Below, one piece after another: positions 12,744 to 24,385 of a stretch of DNA of 64,000 nucleotides (positions within the stretch are counted from its first letter, which is position 1; each line of letters begins with the position of its first letter). The DNA comes from Fratercula arctica (taxonomy: Eukaryota; Chordata; Aves; Charadriiformes; Alcidae). The translations under genes and the position numbers were made by a program. The notes beneath the pieces are model-generated. The model saw only the letters and a program-made list of their open reading frames with translations. It was not told the DNA's origin and searched no databases. The DNA lies in contig CANTUZ010000001.1 of NCBI GenBank assembly GCA_947846985.1, forward strand, positions 5,997,504-6,061,503. The letters run 5' to 3'.

Positions 12744-12986
12744 TCACAAAATCACTGAATGGATGGGATGGAAAGGCACCTCTGGAAATCATCTAGTCTA
12801 ACCCCCTGCCAAAGCAAGGTCAGCTAGGGTGCTCAGGACAGTGTCTAGTCAGGTTTTGAATATTTCCAAGGATGGAGACTCCACAACCTCTCTGGGCAAC
12901 CTGTTGTACCTTCATGGAAAAAAGTGGAAGGCAGTATGGAAAACATTGCTGAAATCAAGATAAACTACATCCACTGCTGTCTCCCT
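12744..12986 (-). mobile_element. CR1 LINE fragment with internal deletion
   Basis: From 12,744 to about 12,911 this is the reverse complement of the CR1 3' end: TCACAAAATCACTGAATGG, then the GGAAAGGCACCTCTGGAAATCATCTAG block, then the C-terminal ORF2 region ending at CTCTGGGCAACCTGTTG. The homology then jumps to a reverse transcriptase segment (about 12,925-12,980, GCTGAAATCAAGATAAACTACATCCACTGC across the line), the motif A upstream region in CR1. The sequence between is missing, so the copy has a large internal deletion. Considerable divergence implies an old insertion. Confidence 0.82.
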
Positions 12987-14175
12987 TTCCTGTAATCTAA
13001 ATTCAAGATTGCTTAATTAAATTCCTGGCTATGACACATACTTGTGGTCTTGTCAAGAAAACTATTTAGGAAAATTCAAGTATTTTGATGTTATAGGACA
13101 TGTAAGTGCCCAGAAAAGTATTATGCAGGTTATGTGGATTGCATGAATGATATAAGTTTTCAACATATATATGCATAGTTTAAAGAAGTGAGATTCAAAA
13201 CACTTTATAATGCATATACTGCTTTGATCACAATTCGTACTGGTTTGAGGGTAAATATCTCAGTATAAGGAGCTGACAGACTTCTTAATGTGTGCTTTTT
13301 AGGAAAATATTTTTTTTTTAACATGAATGTCTCTATAAATCTACCATTATCAATGTGCACTGATGTACACAGCAGGATGAATACATTAAGAACAAAAATC
13401 TGTCGCTCATACCCCTCTGTCTCTTTTTTCACTTTCCTTTTTAGCATGGCAAAGGAAACAGATTGAATAGTCCTGTAACTCGGTTCCCTTGTATGATCTT
13501 GTTTTTGATTTTAACACCCATTTTACTTGAGATTTCTCATAATTATAGTTCTAGAATAATTTACCTCCTTCTGAAAATGTGCTGTGTTATGAAGCAGTGT
13601 GGAAATGTGTAACATAAGAAGAGTCAAGTGCTACAGAAAGTAAAAATGACTGTCAATATTGATGGTATTAGCCACAACCCTTTTTCTCAGAACATCTTTG
13701 ATTATGATTATTTCAAGAGCAGTCAAGATACAAAAGGTCCAAATCTGGTCTTAGTTATGCTGAATTAAATGCAGGGTAACTGCATTGCATTTAAATGTTC
13801 CTAACAAAAGAACTGAATTTTAATTTGGTTTCCATATACAAGAAAAGTATTTCAGTAGCAACCTGCTAGGGTGAAGCTTTGGGATTTTTTTTTTTTTCTT
13901 CCTACTCCTTTGATTCATTCCTTTAAAGTATGTTTATTTATGCATTCTTTTATAAATGCAATCACAGCTCATTTTGCATTTCTCATTGGGATATCATTTA
14001 AGCATAAGTCAAGATCTGACACATAGAGTCAGATGGTTTAACAGAAAAGATTACTTAAATACCAAAAGAACTGATTAATACAAAGCCCTGGTGGATTCCT
14101 CAGTAAATATTTTTAGAATATTACACATATCTTATAACATTTTTTGCTAAGAACTGCAGACGTCGATGGGCTGTG

Positions 14176-14189
14176 GGGTCAGCAGGTCA
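14176..14189 (+). promoter_or_regulatory. DR2 nuclear-receptor motif match
   Basis: GGGTCA-GC-AGGTCA is a perfect direct repeat of two PuGGTCA half-sites with 2-bp spacing, the layout bound by RAR/RXR heterodimers among others. The 9-mer GCAGACGTC occurs on both sides (14,156-14,164 and 14,232-14,240), the second inside the palindrome CAGACGTCTG. This is a motif match only. Such a match is expected only rarely by chance in 64 kb, but nothing here shows that it is used. Confidence 0.25.
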
Positions 14190-14936
14190 ACAATCCAGGC
14201 ACAAAACTGAGGACAAAATAAATCTCTGAACGCAGACGTCTGTTTACATAAGCTGGAGCCTTTATTCTCTTATTCTTTTATTGGCAGGACTTGGAACATC
14301 ATTTCATTTTTTTGGTCCTTCCTGAGTATGTGAATTTGTGCTTCTCAGGTGAGAAGCCTATGTGTTAGCACAGCCAGAGAATTTCAAACCTGCCTTACCA
14401 GATCTAGCATTAGGGAAGAGATAAATTCATATTGTGGCTATGTGACACAAGGTGGCTGGTAAGAAGCAGCTGCAGAGCGAGGTTATACACTTCATGTAGG
14501 TACTTCGATTGGTTTCAACAGCGTTGCCATGTAGTAACACCGTCTGCAGCCAGCCCAGAAGGAAATTATTGAGCAGTGTTATCCACACTGGTTTCAGTGC
14601 TGGTGCATGCACTTCTCATGAGAACACGTGAGTTTTTGAGCCTTTTGCTGGAAAACTTGTTAAAACCTATCCTCACTCTTCCTCCTTTGAGTTTTCTCTT
14701 CAATTGTTCTAGCACTTTTAATGTACAAAATTTACTATGGACATAGATTTCAAACCAGAAGGAAAGGAGTTTGGGTCAAGACATCACCCATTTAGGACAT
14801 TGTAAGGTTATAAAGAAGACAGTACAAAAAGAAACCTAATTTTTTTGCCTCTTCAAGGTGTTTGAGATTTTTATTCCCTCCAGGTGATACCTAAACATGT
14901 GCTTTTTGTGATGATGCTTAAAAACTTAATCACTAC

Positions 14937-15003
14937 TTTTTTTCTTCTTTTTTTTTTTACTTTTTTTTTTTTTTTCTTTTGGTGTGTGTGTGTGTGTGTG
15001 TGT
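14937..15003 (+). repeat. Poly-T / (TG)n microsatellite
   Basis: A T-rich pyrimidine stretch with a few C interruptions and one AC leads into about eleven GT dinucleotides ending at 15,003. Likely length-polymorphic. Confidence 0.92.
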
Positions 15004-16801
15004 CAGTACAGTATCCCAACATGTCCCTTATCTTTGGAGACTGCAGTGACCTTGTAGTGATTTGCACAAGTACACTTGGAAATTCACACTGTAGCAGAAA
15101 ACTCTGTTTCTCTAGAAAGCAAGAGAAATGAGAGTTCAATGACTATGTGAAGGCAAGACGTAAAGTCATGACAGCCTTTACAATTGGCTGATGAATTTGG
15201 GAAATCTTTATGTGAAAACAGACATCATTGTGCTGACATGAAGGAAGAACAAAAGAAAATAAGAGCTACTAGATTTTTGTACAAACTGTAGTCATAAACA
15301 GCTCAGAAACACATTTAGGTCTTCTCTTATATACAGACCTTGTGGCTCAAAGAAGGAGGAAGGAAGACACACAGTTGTCAAGAAAACATGATAATTGCTG
15401 ATAATTTTGGATGTTGTCTCATCAAAATCTTGCCTTCCAGGAAATATAGGAGGAGAACATATTATTTTTTTCTGATTATGTTTTTCCGATGATTATTTTT
15501 ATGATGATACAAGCTGGTAGCTCACATAGTCCCCTATCATCACTACACACTGAGTTTTTAATTTTCTTAAAAACTGGGTCTAGGAAACTCTGCTTGGCAT
15601 GAATGAAAAAACTGTGGATGTGTTAGTGTATGGAAACTAGATCATTACCTCCTGCAAGGATTACGTTAATGGTGTTGGTTAAGTTAATGGAGGGGTAAAA
15701 CAATAAGAGAATATTTGGATTGTTTGTTTCTGTTACTAATGTAATATAAGGTATTGTCATGAAAAAAATTATGATAGTAATGTAATAATAAGACCTGATA
15801 TAAACTTGATACAAATTAGTAATTTGAAAAACAAAAGTTCTGTTCTTCGAGGTATTAACTAAATATAGCTAAGAAATTATTTGGAAAATGAATGAATATA
15901 TACAGTCAAAACATTAAATAAATAAATAAATGTCTTTGGTGTTTCCCTCAAGGCTATGTTTAATAAATAGGACTGCAAATATGAATATAGTTAGTAGAGT
16001 TATAGTGATTTTGCCCAGTTTTCCCCTATTTTGTTATCTGTATTGGATACATCAGGTTTGATTTTATATAAAAGCACTCATAGACTGTTTAGTGAAGATA
16101 CCCTTTGACTTCCTATAACTCCCACATAACTGGTTAGACATTAAATTCTTTAAGTAGTAAGTGCTTAATTGGCTTTATCTAATTGAATGTAATCAGACAG
16201 TCAACAGAGCAGAGGACTCTCTTAACCAAAAAGTCTCCTAAATAAGAGATTGTCTGTGCTTCAGCAGCAGCTCCATTAGGGTTGCCATAAGAAGATTTCC
16301 TAGTGCGAAAATGGACTTCTGGTTAGTGAAGAAAATCAGAGAACACTTATTTTAAAAACTGTCTGCCATGAGATTAGAAAATAAGCGTCCCTGAGCTGAA
16401 GGATGCAAGGCTGCAGTCACAACCAAATGAACTGTTAAGGAAGTTGCAATCCTGTTTCCTATAGACAAAGCAAGTCATTTAAAGTACCTTTGGATACTGG
16501 TTTCACTTGTAGTTATTTTGTTACTTTGGCCAAGAGAAATTTAATTTCCTCCAGTATGCATTTCTGGAGAAAAAAAAATCCCTTATTCCAGTAGAATTTT
16601 TTTTCCATTTCACTGAGAATGAGGTTTTTTTTAGGCTCTAGCTACTTAACAACTATCTATAAAATGAAACCTCACGATTGGAGTGGAGGACTAGGTCCCA
16701 ATGCAGGATCACAACAGACCTGTCTACTGACAGCACCAGTAGCAGCAGAAGCGGTAATCTGAGCAGGTTAGGGAACAAGGCTCCCTTGTTAACACGTTAA
16801 A

Positions 16802-16818
16802 ATGTTAACAGTTAACAT
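16802..16818. repeat. 17-bp inverted repeat ATGTTAAC-A-GTTAACAT
   Basis: A perfect dyad with a single central base, sitting among further TTAACA/GTTAA words from 16,787 to 16,826. GTTAAC-N-GTTAAC resembles the HNF1 site (GTTAAT-N-ATTAAC) with changed inner bases. No other evidence of function. Confidence 0.8.
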
Positions 16819-17142
16819 GTTAAAGTGTCACAATTATCTTCACACTGTCCACTTTCAATGAAACAATCATCTTTATTGCATGCATAATTGAAAGAAGATA
16901 TGGGAAGGAGGTGGACCGAAAAATGATACAATACTTGTATTAAATTGCATTCCATTGAATCTAACATAGCAGGAACACAGCAACTGAACAAAAATCAGTT
17001 CCGGAGTTATGCATGTGTTGTTCCTTGTTCTGTGAGAAGAAGAAGCAAATTTGGATTTGACAGTGCCATTCTAGGTTTGGCTGTGAACCTTCCAAAGTCT
17101 TCAGCTGTGATAACCAGCTAAACGCTTCTATAGTTATCAAAT

Positions 17143-17455
17143 ATCACAGAATCACAGAATGGTGGGGGTTGGAAGGGACCTCTGGAGATCACCCAGTCCA
17201 ACCCCCTGCCAGAGCAGGGTCACCCAGAGCAGGTGGCACAGGAACGTGTCCAGGTGGGTTTGGAATGTCTCCAGAGACGGAGACTCCACCACCTCTCTGG
17301 GCAGCCTGTGCCAGGGCTCTGCCACCCTCAGGGTAAAGAAGTTCCTCCTCATGTTTAGGTAGAACTTCCTGTGTTCCAACTTGTGTCCTTTGCCCCTTGT
17401 CCTGTCCCCGGGCACCACTGAAAAGAGTTTGACCCCATCATCCTGACACCCACAG
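17143..17455 (-). mobile_element. CR1 LINE 3'-end fragment (TTCTGTG type)
   Basis: Reverse-complemented CR1: it starts with ATCACAGAATCACAGAATGG, continues through GGTTGGAAGGGACCTCTGG and the C-terminal ORF2 segment (the minus frame at 17,152-17,418 reads a [23 protein letters not shown] stretch and [12 protein letters not shown]), and stops near 17,455. The element is 5'-truncated to about 310 bp, as is usual for CR1. Its tail units and sequence group it with the copy at 34.8-35.3 kb. No target-site duplication is seen, as is normal for CR1. Confidence 0.95.
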
Positions 17456-18492
17456 GACTTGAATTTCTGAATGCAAAACTTTCATTCCTGATGGTACTTG
17501 GTAGAGTTAACTGGATCTACTTTTTTCCCATCTCTCTAGGAGGACACTATGTTAGTACTACCCATTTAGCCTGAGTATTCAGCTCTTCGACACAAGAGAA
17601 GAAGGAATGACATTTCAAAATCCTCAAAACTTCTGAAACATTTTAGAGTGCCCTGTGAAATATTCATTGCTACCTTACACAAGCCAGTTCATAGTGTGAT
17701 AAACTCTGAATACTGAACAATGAAACTCCAGCCCTCCCCAGGATAATGTTAAATAAAATATTAACAAGTCCCTAGGATAATAAATACATAAAAATAAAGA
17801 GAAGTACTAATTTGCTTAAAAATTCTTTACCTGATCCTGTACAATCATGCAGAGCTCCAAGTCACTAGAAAAACGGTGTGAGGGAAGGGAGTAAAATGTG
17901 AGAGCACAGGAATGTCCTTTCCAAATAAGATCTGAAGTTTGTATATTTGTGTATTATGTTTTACTGTGTCAAATGGCAAGTAACTGAAAAAGAGCCTAAG
18001 AATAAGACACAAATATGACAATATTTTCACAGTATATTTCCCTAGTGATTTCAAATAATCTATAGCTTGGAGAATTTTCGAGCTAGTGCTATCTTTTATT
18101 CATTAGGTCTGGAGAGATTTCTTTTCTTATTAATCTAATTGCTTTTTCAACACACATGAGCTACTGACAAAAGTTTCTGTGGCACTGAGTTCCACAGTTA
18201 CACTATTTTTTTATTTTTTTTTTCTTCTTTCGTAGCAGCACATCTGATTTGTTTTAACTTGGCTACTGAAAATAGTCACCTAGATTTACTCATTTCACAT
18301 CGATTTTTCTATATTCATTGCGATTTCGCGGTACTCTATCATGCATATGCTCCATGGTCTCATCCAGTCTGGAAACTGTGGTCAGTTTAGTCACGTTTGG
18401 CTATTTACTACTTACAGTTGGAAGCTGTTCAGTACTTGGGATTGACTCAGTCCCCTTTCAGCTTTATCTGAAGTAACAAGGAGACATGGAGC
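17456..18492. other. Unique AT-rich noncoding sequence
   Basis: No gene or repeat recognised apart from short T runs near 18,207-18,228. Open frames are under 70 codons. Confidence 0.6.
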
Positions 18493-18797
18493 ATCATAGA
18501 ATCATAGAATCATCATAGAATGTGTTGGGCTGGAAGGGACCTTTAAAGGCCAGCTAGTCCAACCCCCCTGCAGTGAGCAGGGACATCTTTAACTAGATCA
18601 GGTTGCTCAGAGCCTCATCCAGCCTGGCCTTGAATGTCTCCAGGGATGGGGCCTCCACCACCTCTCTGGGCAACCTGTTCCAGTGTCTCACCACCCTCAT
18701 TGTAAAGAACTTCTTCCTAATGTCTAATCTAAGCCTGCCCTACTCTAGTTTAAAGCCATTGCCCCTCGTCCTATCGCTACATGCCCTTGCAAACATC
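18493..18797 (-). mobile_element. CR1 LINE 3'-end fragment (ATTCTATG type)
   Basis: Reverse-complemented CR1 beginning with ATCATAGAATCATAGAATCA, then GGCTGGAAGGGACCTTTAAA and the ORF2 C-terminal segment, ending near the CTATCGCTACATGCCCTTGC block. It is about 305 bp long. It differs at roughly nine positions in about 170 from the copy at 21.25 kb, so the two belong to the same subfamily and have similar ages. Confidence 0.95.
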
Positions 18798-21253
18798 TGG
18801 AATGTCTGTCTCACAAATGAGCTCAATAAGGCTGTATTAGAAAGTCTTTCATTGTATTAGAAAACAGAATGATGTTCTGAAACTGGGAGATGCAAAAATA
18901 TAGATGTAATAAAGTAAAAAAAAAAAATTCACAAAACATATATGTCCCTATAGATTTTACTAGTAGATGAAATGGGACTTTGAAAAGCATCACCTAGTTC
19001 CTAAATTTTGTAAGACCAACGAGACCTTCTGATCAGCACTGCAAATAGCTTTCTCTAGGTAGTGCCTTAAAACAGTTCATATTGGTTAAAATACAGGGAC
19101 ACCTGAACCTGAGAGACAAATCATTTCAATGTGATGATTCTTATTTAAATAAGGGACACTGAAGAATGGAATTCGAATGTTTTTACAACCAGCTTTGGAT
19201 CTGAGTTTAGACTAGTTCTTAGAGGGAAATCCTGACTTCCTTATTCATCTTGCAGGTTCACGAAATAAAATTCAAGAGCAATAGAAACAGGTTTACTGGT
19301 TTGAATCTACTGAAAAATAATGCATGCTTTCCGCCTTCTGTACTGCTCCTAACGAGATCATTCAAACATGGACTCTCTCAATTTTGAGCCATGTGGTTAG
19401 ACATTTATGAGACACTTGGATTGTCTTGAAGTTCACTAGAAGAATTTACCATGGTTGATGTAGTCATGTAAAATGTGCCATCTGGTTGAACTCAGTATGA
19501 ACTTGGAGCTCTTTACTAAATCTTCGCTTTGGGGGAAAATCAGAGACTTAAAACTTGAAAAGGATTTATAAATCATAACAAATTTAAATGTGACAGCAGG
19601 ATTTATCAGCTTCGTTATTATGGCAGGATTTCAGAACATGTTTATAACCTAAATCAAATATATCTCAAGAGTATAATAAGGTGGGGTAGCTGAAATCTTT
19701 CTATTTAGTGATTTTTAACATGATTTGTAGATCTGTCATTGAACTTATCTATCTTACTTGAGAAGCCAAAGAAAGGCAGATAAGTCTGTGGATTTTTAAA
19801 TCTACTTTGGAATAAGTCAACTGTTTTGGAAATTTTTTTAACTAAATATGATCTTTAAAATAAAAGTTTGTAAAGTGAAACATATTCCTGCAGCTTCATT
19901 CAGAAGATTTATAAATAAGAACTAAAGAAATCTTTAAGAAAAACATGCCCTTGAAACATTCAGTGCTTCCATGTTCATATGTTTGAAACTATCTGGCTCA
20001 TTTCTCCGATCAACTCTTAGTCTAAGACAGAAATACATCCTCTGAAAGATGGACAGTTTCTGACACACGTATGGATTCACTCCAGTTACTGCCCAAACCA
20101 TGAATCGCAGCCTCAATACAACTGAAATTGTGCATTAGGACCCTAATTTCATTTAACGTTAACCGAGTTCCTGGAATGCTACGGTAGAGAGATTAGTCTC
20201 TGGCCACTTGTGTAAACACTTCATGCTGCCATTCCTATACGGGCTTGTAGACTTTGCATATAACACACCTTCTTACCTTAATTTCAGTATTGATTCTGTC
20301 TTATGAAGTCAATGGACCCTATTTTCTGACAGTTTAAGGTCAATTCTCAGCAGAGTTATGATGAGGTGAGTGGCCTAAGGAGAGCTTATGTCACCATATG
20401 CTAATTCTAATTAATCTGCTGTGGCACTGGCCAAAGCATTTTCTCTGTATCACTGTTTATCTTCTCATTTTTTTATTTCTTTGATCTATTTGGTTAAAAA
20501 ACCTCTCCCTCTTTAGGGCAGAGACTATTTTTCATGCATATCTTGTCAGGACAGAAATGTTCATAAACAAAACAAAAATAAAGAATTGTATTAAACATTT
20601 TTGCATTCAACTGAACTTTGAAATGAGTCACAATCTTTGGGCTGAGGAATTAGTCTGCTACAGATAAACTCACTTTCTGCAATAGCAGATAATTCTTATC
20701 TTGAACAAGTTGTAATGTCAGCCAATATTATCATTATCACACTTCAAAAATAGGAGATAGCTGAAAGAAAGTAATTTAAAAACAAATAAACTGAACTCAA
20801 AAAGTGTGACAGCAGCCTGAAAGAGTAATTATGGGGCTCTACAGTCAATATTGCCTCTGTATATCTCAGCTGGTTGATTGACTGGCAAAAATATTTTTAG
20901 CTACTTCTGTCATTTTAAATTTAGAAATATTTTTACTTCCTAATATACTTGGCATTGGTTCATTTGTGCTTTAAAATCTTCTTTTTTCTCCTGAGATCCT
21001 AATTTGGAAAAAATAATTAGTTATAGGCCAAGGATTAAGCAGAATATTATTTTTTGTATTTGCTAATAAGGCACAAACCCACTTCTGTGAACTGGGTGGG
21101 AAATAATTTCAAACAATGATGTATGTAGCCAGCTAGTCTGGGCTCAAGGTAAAACCCAAAACTTTCAAGGCTGTCAGCAGGCATACAAAAATAATCTTGA
21201 TTTCAGTGATGTTGGCTCCCATGTTAGATATATCAGTTATGGGTTCTAATACT
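18798..21253. other. Unique AT-rich noncoding sequence
   Basis: About 2.5 kb without recognisable genes or repeats. An 11-nt A run lies near 18,917. Open frames are about 60 codons or shorter. Nothing else stands out. Confidence 0.6.
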
Positions 21254-21437
21254 TCATGGAATCATAGAACGTGTTGGGTTGGAAGGGACCTCTAAAGGCC
21301 ATCTAGTCCAACCCCCCTGCAGTCAGCAGGGACATCTTCAACTAGATCAGGTTGCTCAGAGCCTCATCCAGCCTGGCCTTGAATGTCTCCAGGGATGGGG
21401 CCTCCACCCCCTCTCTGGGCAACCTGGGCCAGTGTCA
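21254..21437 (-). mobile_element. CR1 LINE 3'-end fragment
   Basis: Reverse-complemented CR1 tail (GGAATCATAGAACGTG, then GGTTGGAAGGGACCTCTAAA) running into the ORF2 C-terminal segment and stopping at GGGCCAGTGTC. It is only about 184 bp long. It is the closest relative in the window of the copy at 18.5 kb. A purine-rich microsatellite follows within 50 bp. Confidence 0.94.
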
Positions 21438-21487
21438 AAAGTGATTAGAAGAATGATTAAAAGAGCTAGTGATTCAAATCAGTGATT

Positions 21488-21803
21488 AAAAGAAAAAGAA
21501 GAAAAAGAGAAAGAGAAAGAAAAAGAGAAAGAGAAAGAAAAAGAGAAAGAAAAAGAAAAAGAAAAAGAAAAAGAAAAAGAAAAAGAAAAAGAAAAAGAAA
21601 AAGAAAAAGAAAAAGAAAAAAAAGAAAAAGGAAAAGAAAAAGAAAAAGGAAAAGAAGAAAGAAAAATAAGAGAAAAAGAAAAATAAGAAGAAAAAGAAAA
21701 GAAAAAGGAAAAAAGAAAAAGAAAAAGAAAAAGGAAAAGAAAAAGGAAAAGAAAAAAAGGAAAAGAAAAAGAACAAGAAAAAGAACAAGAAAAAAGAGAA
21801 AAG
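21488..21803 (+). repeat. 316-nt purine tract, (GAAAAA)n / (GAAAGA)n
   Basis: A nearly pure A/G strand, broken only by T at 21,667 and 21,684 and by C at 21,774 and 21,786. The main unit is GAAAAA, with GAGAAA at the 5' end and GGAAAA units in the middle. The open frames in all three frames on both strands (poly-KR on the plus strand; poly-FLS or poly-F on the minus strand) are translations of the repeat and not genes. A tract of this kind can form triplex DNA. Confidence 0.97.
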
Positions 21804-21957
21804 TAACCCTTGAACATGTGTTTCCCTTCCTAGTCACACAACCTCATTATACAGACATCTGGCATGGGATGGGGCAGTGGAGTGTTATTTCTTTGAGAAT
21901 AGCTTCAAAAAACCCCAAATTTAAAAAGTGCCCTTAGCTTGAAATTAGCATTCTTCT

Positions 21958-21990
21958 AAAAAAAAAAAAAAAAAAAAAAAAGAAAAAAAA
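21958..21990 (+). repeat. Poly-A run with one G
   Basis: 24 A, one G and 8 A, ending at 21,990. No element body precedes it. Confidence 0.9.
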
Positions 21991-22177
21991 TACTGGTTTC
22001 AATAAACATCCATTTAAAGCAGCATTTCAGAGCTTTTTATGTGAGCTAGGAAAATGATGATAAAATTAGTACGTAGTCCCAGGCAAGTATCCTATTTTAT
22101 ATTTAATCATCATAAGACAGTTTTGAAAACCCTAAGACATTGATTTATTCTTGACCATCATAGAAACCCAAATATCT

Positions 22178-22213
22178 ACATATATATACATACATATATA
22201 CACACATATATAC
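22178..22213. repeat. (TA)n/(CATA)n microsatellite
   Basis: Alternating TA and CA steps: CATATATATACATACATATATACACACATATATA across the segment. Simple repeat. Confidence 0.9.
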
Positions 22214-22876
22214 TTGTACTGAGACAGGGATGTCATTACTACCTGGCAATGGATGAATTGATGTCTCAAGAACTGGTTCATAAGACCTTATATAAATATC
22301 CAGCCATTAGGCACAAGACCATTACTATTCAGAATTGTTTCACAAGTTATGTCAATGAAATAGTCTTTATCACTTTAATAAAAGAAAGCACTGCCAAGCA
22401 TTTTCTCTTTTCGAAGAGTGTTTTTAAAGGGTTAAGATGAGATAATTTTAATAAAAGATCGTTCTTGCCTTATACTGCTTAATTCCTTGGAGATCTTCAT
22501 AAGTCTGGAAAAATAACTCAGCATCTTAATTTTTTATACAATAATCCCCATTGATTTTATCAGCTGCACTTGATCTGCAACCGAGTAGCATTTATTAGGG
22601 TAAAATAATTGACAGAGGCCTTGACTGTATTGAATATAGTTTTCACAGGACATTCTGACTTCTCTGGCATCAGAAGTGGACCAAATATAACCCAGGGCTG
22701 TGTCTTCTCAGTAGTGAAAACAGGTCCTCTTCCTTTGTGATGGTGACTCAGAGAACAGAAATCACTTACTATGAGATTAATTTTATGCAATTAACTGTCT
22801 AAACACTTTCTAAAGGCAATTGAGAGAAAAAGGCATTCATAGACCACAATTTTTTCTCCTCTTAAGATAGATAATT

Positions 22877-22914
22877 AAAAAAAAAAGAAATATATACATA
22901 TATATATATATAAA
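22877..22914. repeat. A run followed by (TA)n microsatellite
   Basis: Ten A and G, then ATATATACATATATATATATATA to 22,914. Simple repeat. Confidence 0.9.
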
Positions 22915-23141
22915 TTGCACTTCCAAAATGACTTTTTGCCGGTAGCTGTAGGAGTCCGGACAACTGGTTCAGTGCAGTTACCCACATTTAAAGGAAAGCA
23001 AGCAGCCTTGATAATGTCAGGGAAAAAGTGCCTGGGTAAGAATGAGAAAAGCAAATTCCAGGTATCTGCTAATTTCCCAGGGTGAGCTGCAGTTCTGCTC
23101 ACAAAGGCAGCCAAATATCTCCTCTCAACGGTTGTTTCCAC

Positions 23142-23163
23142 GCCGTTTGTACGGCTGAGTCAG
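23142..23163. promoter_or_regulatory. GCCGT inverted repeat plus NF-E2/ARE-type motif
   Basis: GCCGT (23,142-23,146) and ACGGC (23,151-23,155) form a perfect 5-bp stem with a TTGT loop. It overlaps CTGAGTCAG (23,155-23,163), an AP-1-type dyad, and GCTGAGTCA (23,154-23,162), a perfect NF-E2 core whose complement TGACTCAGC fits the antioxidant-response core TGACNNNGC. The surrounding 90 bp is richer in CpG than its neighbours. Motif evidence only; no gene start is visible nearby. Confidence 0.25.
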
Positions 23164-24385
23164 GGAGCTGTCACTGCTCTGTCTCTGCGCTGTGACGGAT
23201 GGTTATGGGACATCGGTCTGTAACTCCTACATATTCAGTAGAAGAAGCTTTTGTTTATAAAGAGGTTTTGTTACTAACAAAGGATTAGTGTTACAAAATA
23301 ATAATGTAAAAGAATTAAAAAATGGAAAATTATTTCCTGTAGAAAGCAATGGCACCATAGAAGGTAACCAGCAAAGAAGAAGAAATTACAGCAACTCTGT
23401 CTGAAATTCATTTAGTGGGATTGTTCTCTATCTTAAATTTTATCTAAAGACTTCTGGAAAATTGTTAATTTACAGATTTACAAAAAACCCCCAAAGAAAC
23501 TCTCTACTTACTTCAAATGATAACTACAACACAAAATCAAAAAAAAAAAAAATATGTGTTGAAAGACAGATATATCTAGGCGGATATATATAGAATTTTG
23601 GCAAAAGCCAGAATTACCTTTAGCTCAAGAAACTGTATCATGCTACATGAGCCTGTCTCTCTCTTTTGGTTAAAAACATATGAACCACATCTGTATAGGT
23701 GTTTACAAAGCTCCATCCCCTGACAAACACAATGCCCCAAATGGTGCACGCACCCCATTGACTAATGGGGCTTTAGAAAAAGATCTTCATGAGGCATTTT
23801 GTGAGCCAGCGTATTAATGCTTGATATAAGGAAGGACAATGCAAAAAAAAAAAAAAAAATCTTAACTAGCTTCACCCTGAGCAACAGCAGCAAAACAGCA
23901 GCATTAGTAATTGTCATTCAGAGCTTTCATGGGTAGCTCTACAGTAGGATCTTCCTTTCTATTAACTTGTCTACCTTGAATATGGCTGAGAGTTAGGAAG
24001 GAGACCTTATTCCATAAAAGCAAACACTAGTTGTGTTAGGGATCTTTGGTGCTTTGCCTGGCTGTTGGTAGTGAGATTTTTTAATCACTCAAAAGGAGAC
24101 AATTCTTTTTTCCACAGTTGTACTAAAGATGTAATATTCTATGTTTGTTCATTTTCCTTAGAAGCCAAGGCTTCATGAATAAGGGAACACAAAGCATTTT
24201 TAATAGAATATAATAAACTACAAAGTTCCAGCTCTATTGATTGGGATAAGGGGGTGAAAGGGGGAGCAACTCAAAAATTTTACACCAGAAAGAATATAAA
24301 AAATGCCAATACCATAAATGAGCATGAAATCTAGCAACAGTCACCCAGCAAAAGGGATATCAGTATGGAGAGGAGAGAAGAGAAG

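Larger units (their letters stand above)
12987..17142. other. Unique AT-rich noncoding sequence
   Basis: No gene recognised; open frames are at most about 80 codons. It holds a T-rich tract with a (TG)n end (14.94-15.0 kb), (TAAA)n at about 15,913-15,931, a DR2-type motif pair at 14.18 kb with flanking GCAGACGTC repeats, and a GTTAAC dyad at 16.8 kb. Confidence 0.6.
21991..24385. other. Unique noncoding sequence
   Basis: No gene recognised. It has two AT dinucleotide tracts (22.2 and 22.9 kb), A runs at about 23,541-23,553 and 23,843-23,858, and a short GC- and CpG-richer patch at 23,120-23,215 that carries an NF-E2/ARE core. The 88-codon minus frame at 22,875-23,141 ends in the AT repeat and matches nothing known. 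Confidence 0.6.

Noticed and set aside
12527..12758. Glycine/proline-rich open frames on both strands, collagen- or antimicrobial-like at first sight
   Set aside because: They follow from the 27-bp tandem repeat; there is no signal peptide, no conserved family and no supporting exon structure.
21482..21937. 151-codon lysine/arginine-rich plus frame, and phenylalanine/leucine-rich minus frames
   Set aside because: They translate the GAAAAA microsatellite; all frames stay open because the repeat contains no stop words.
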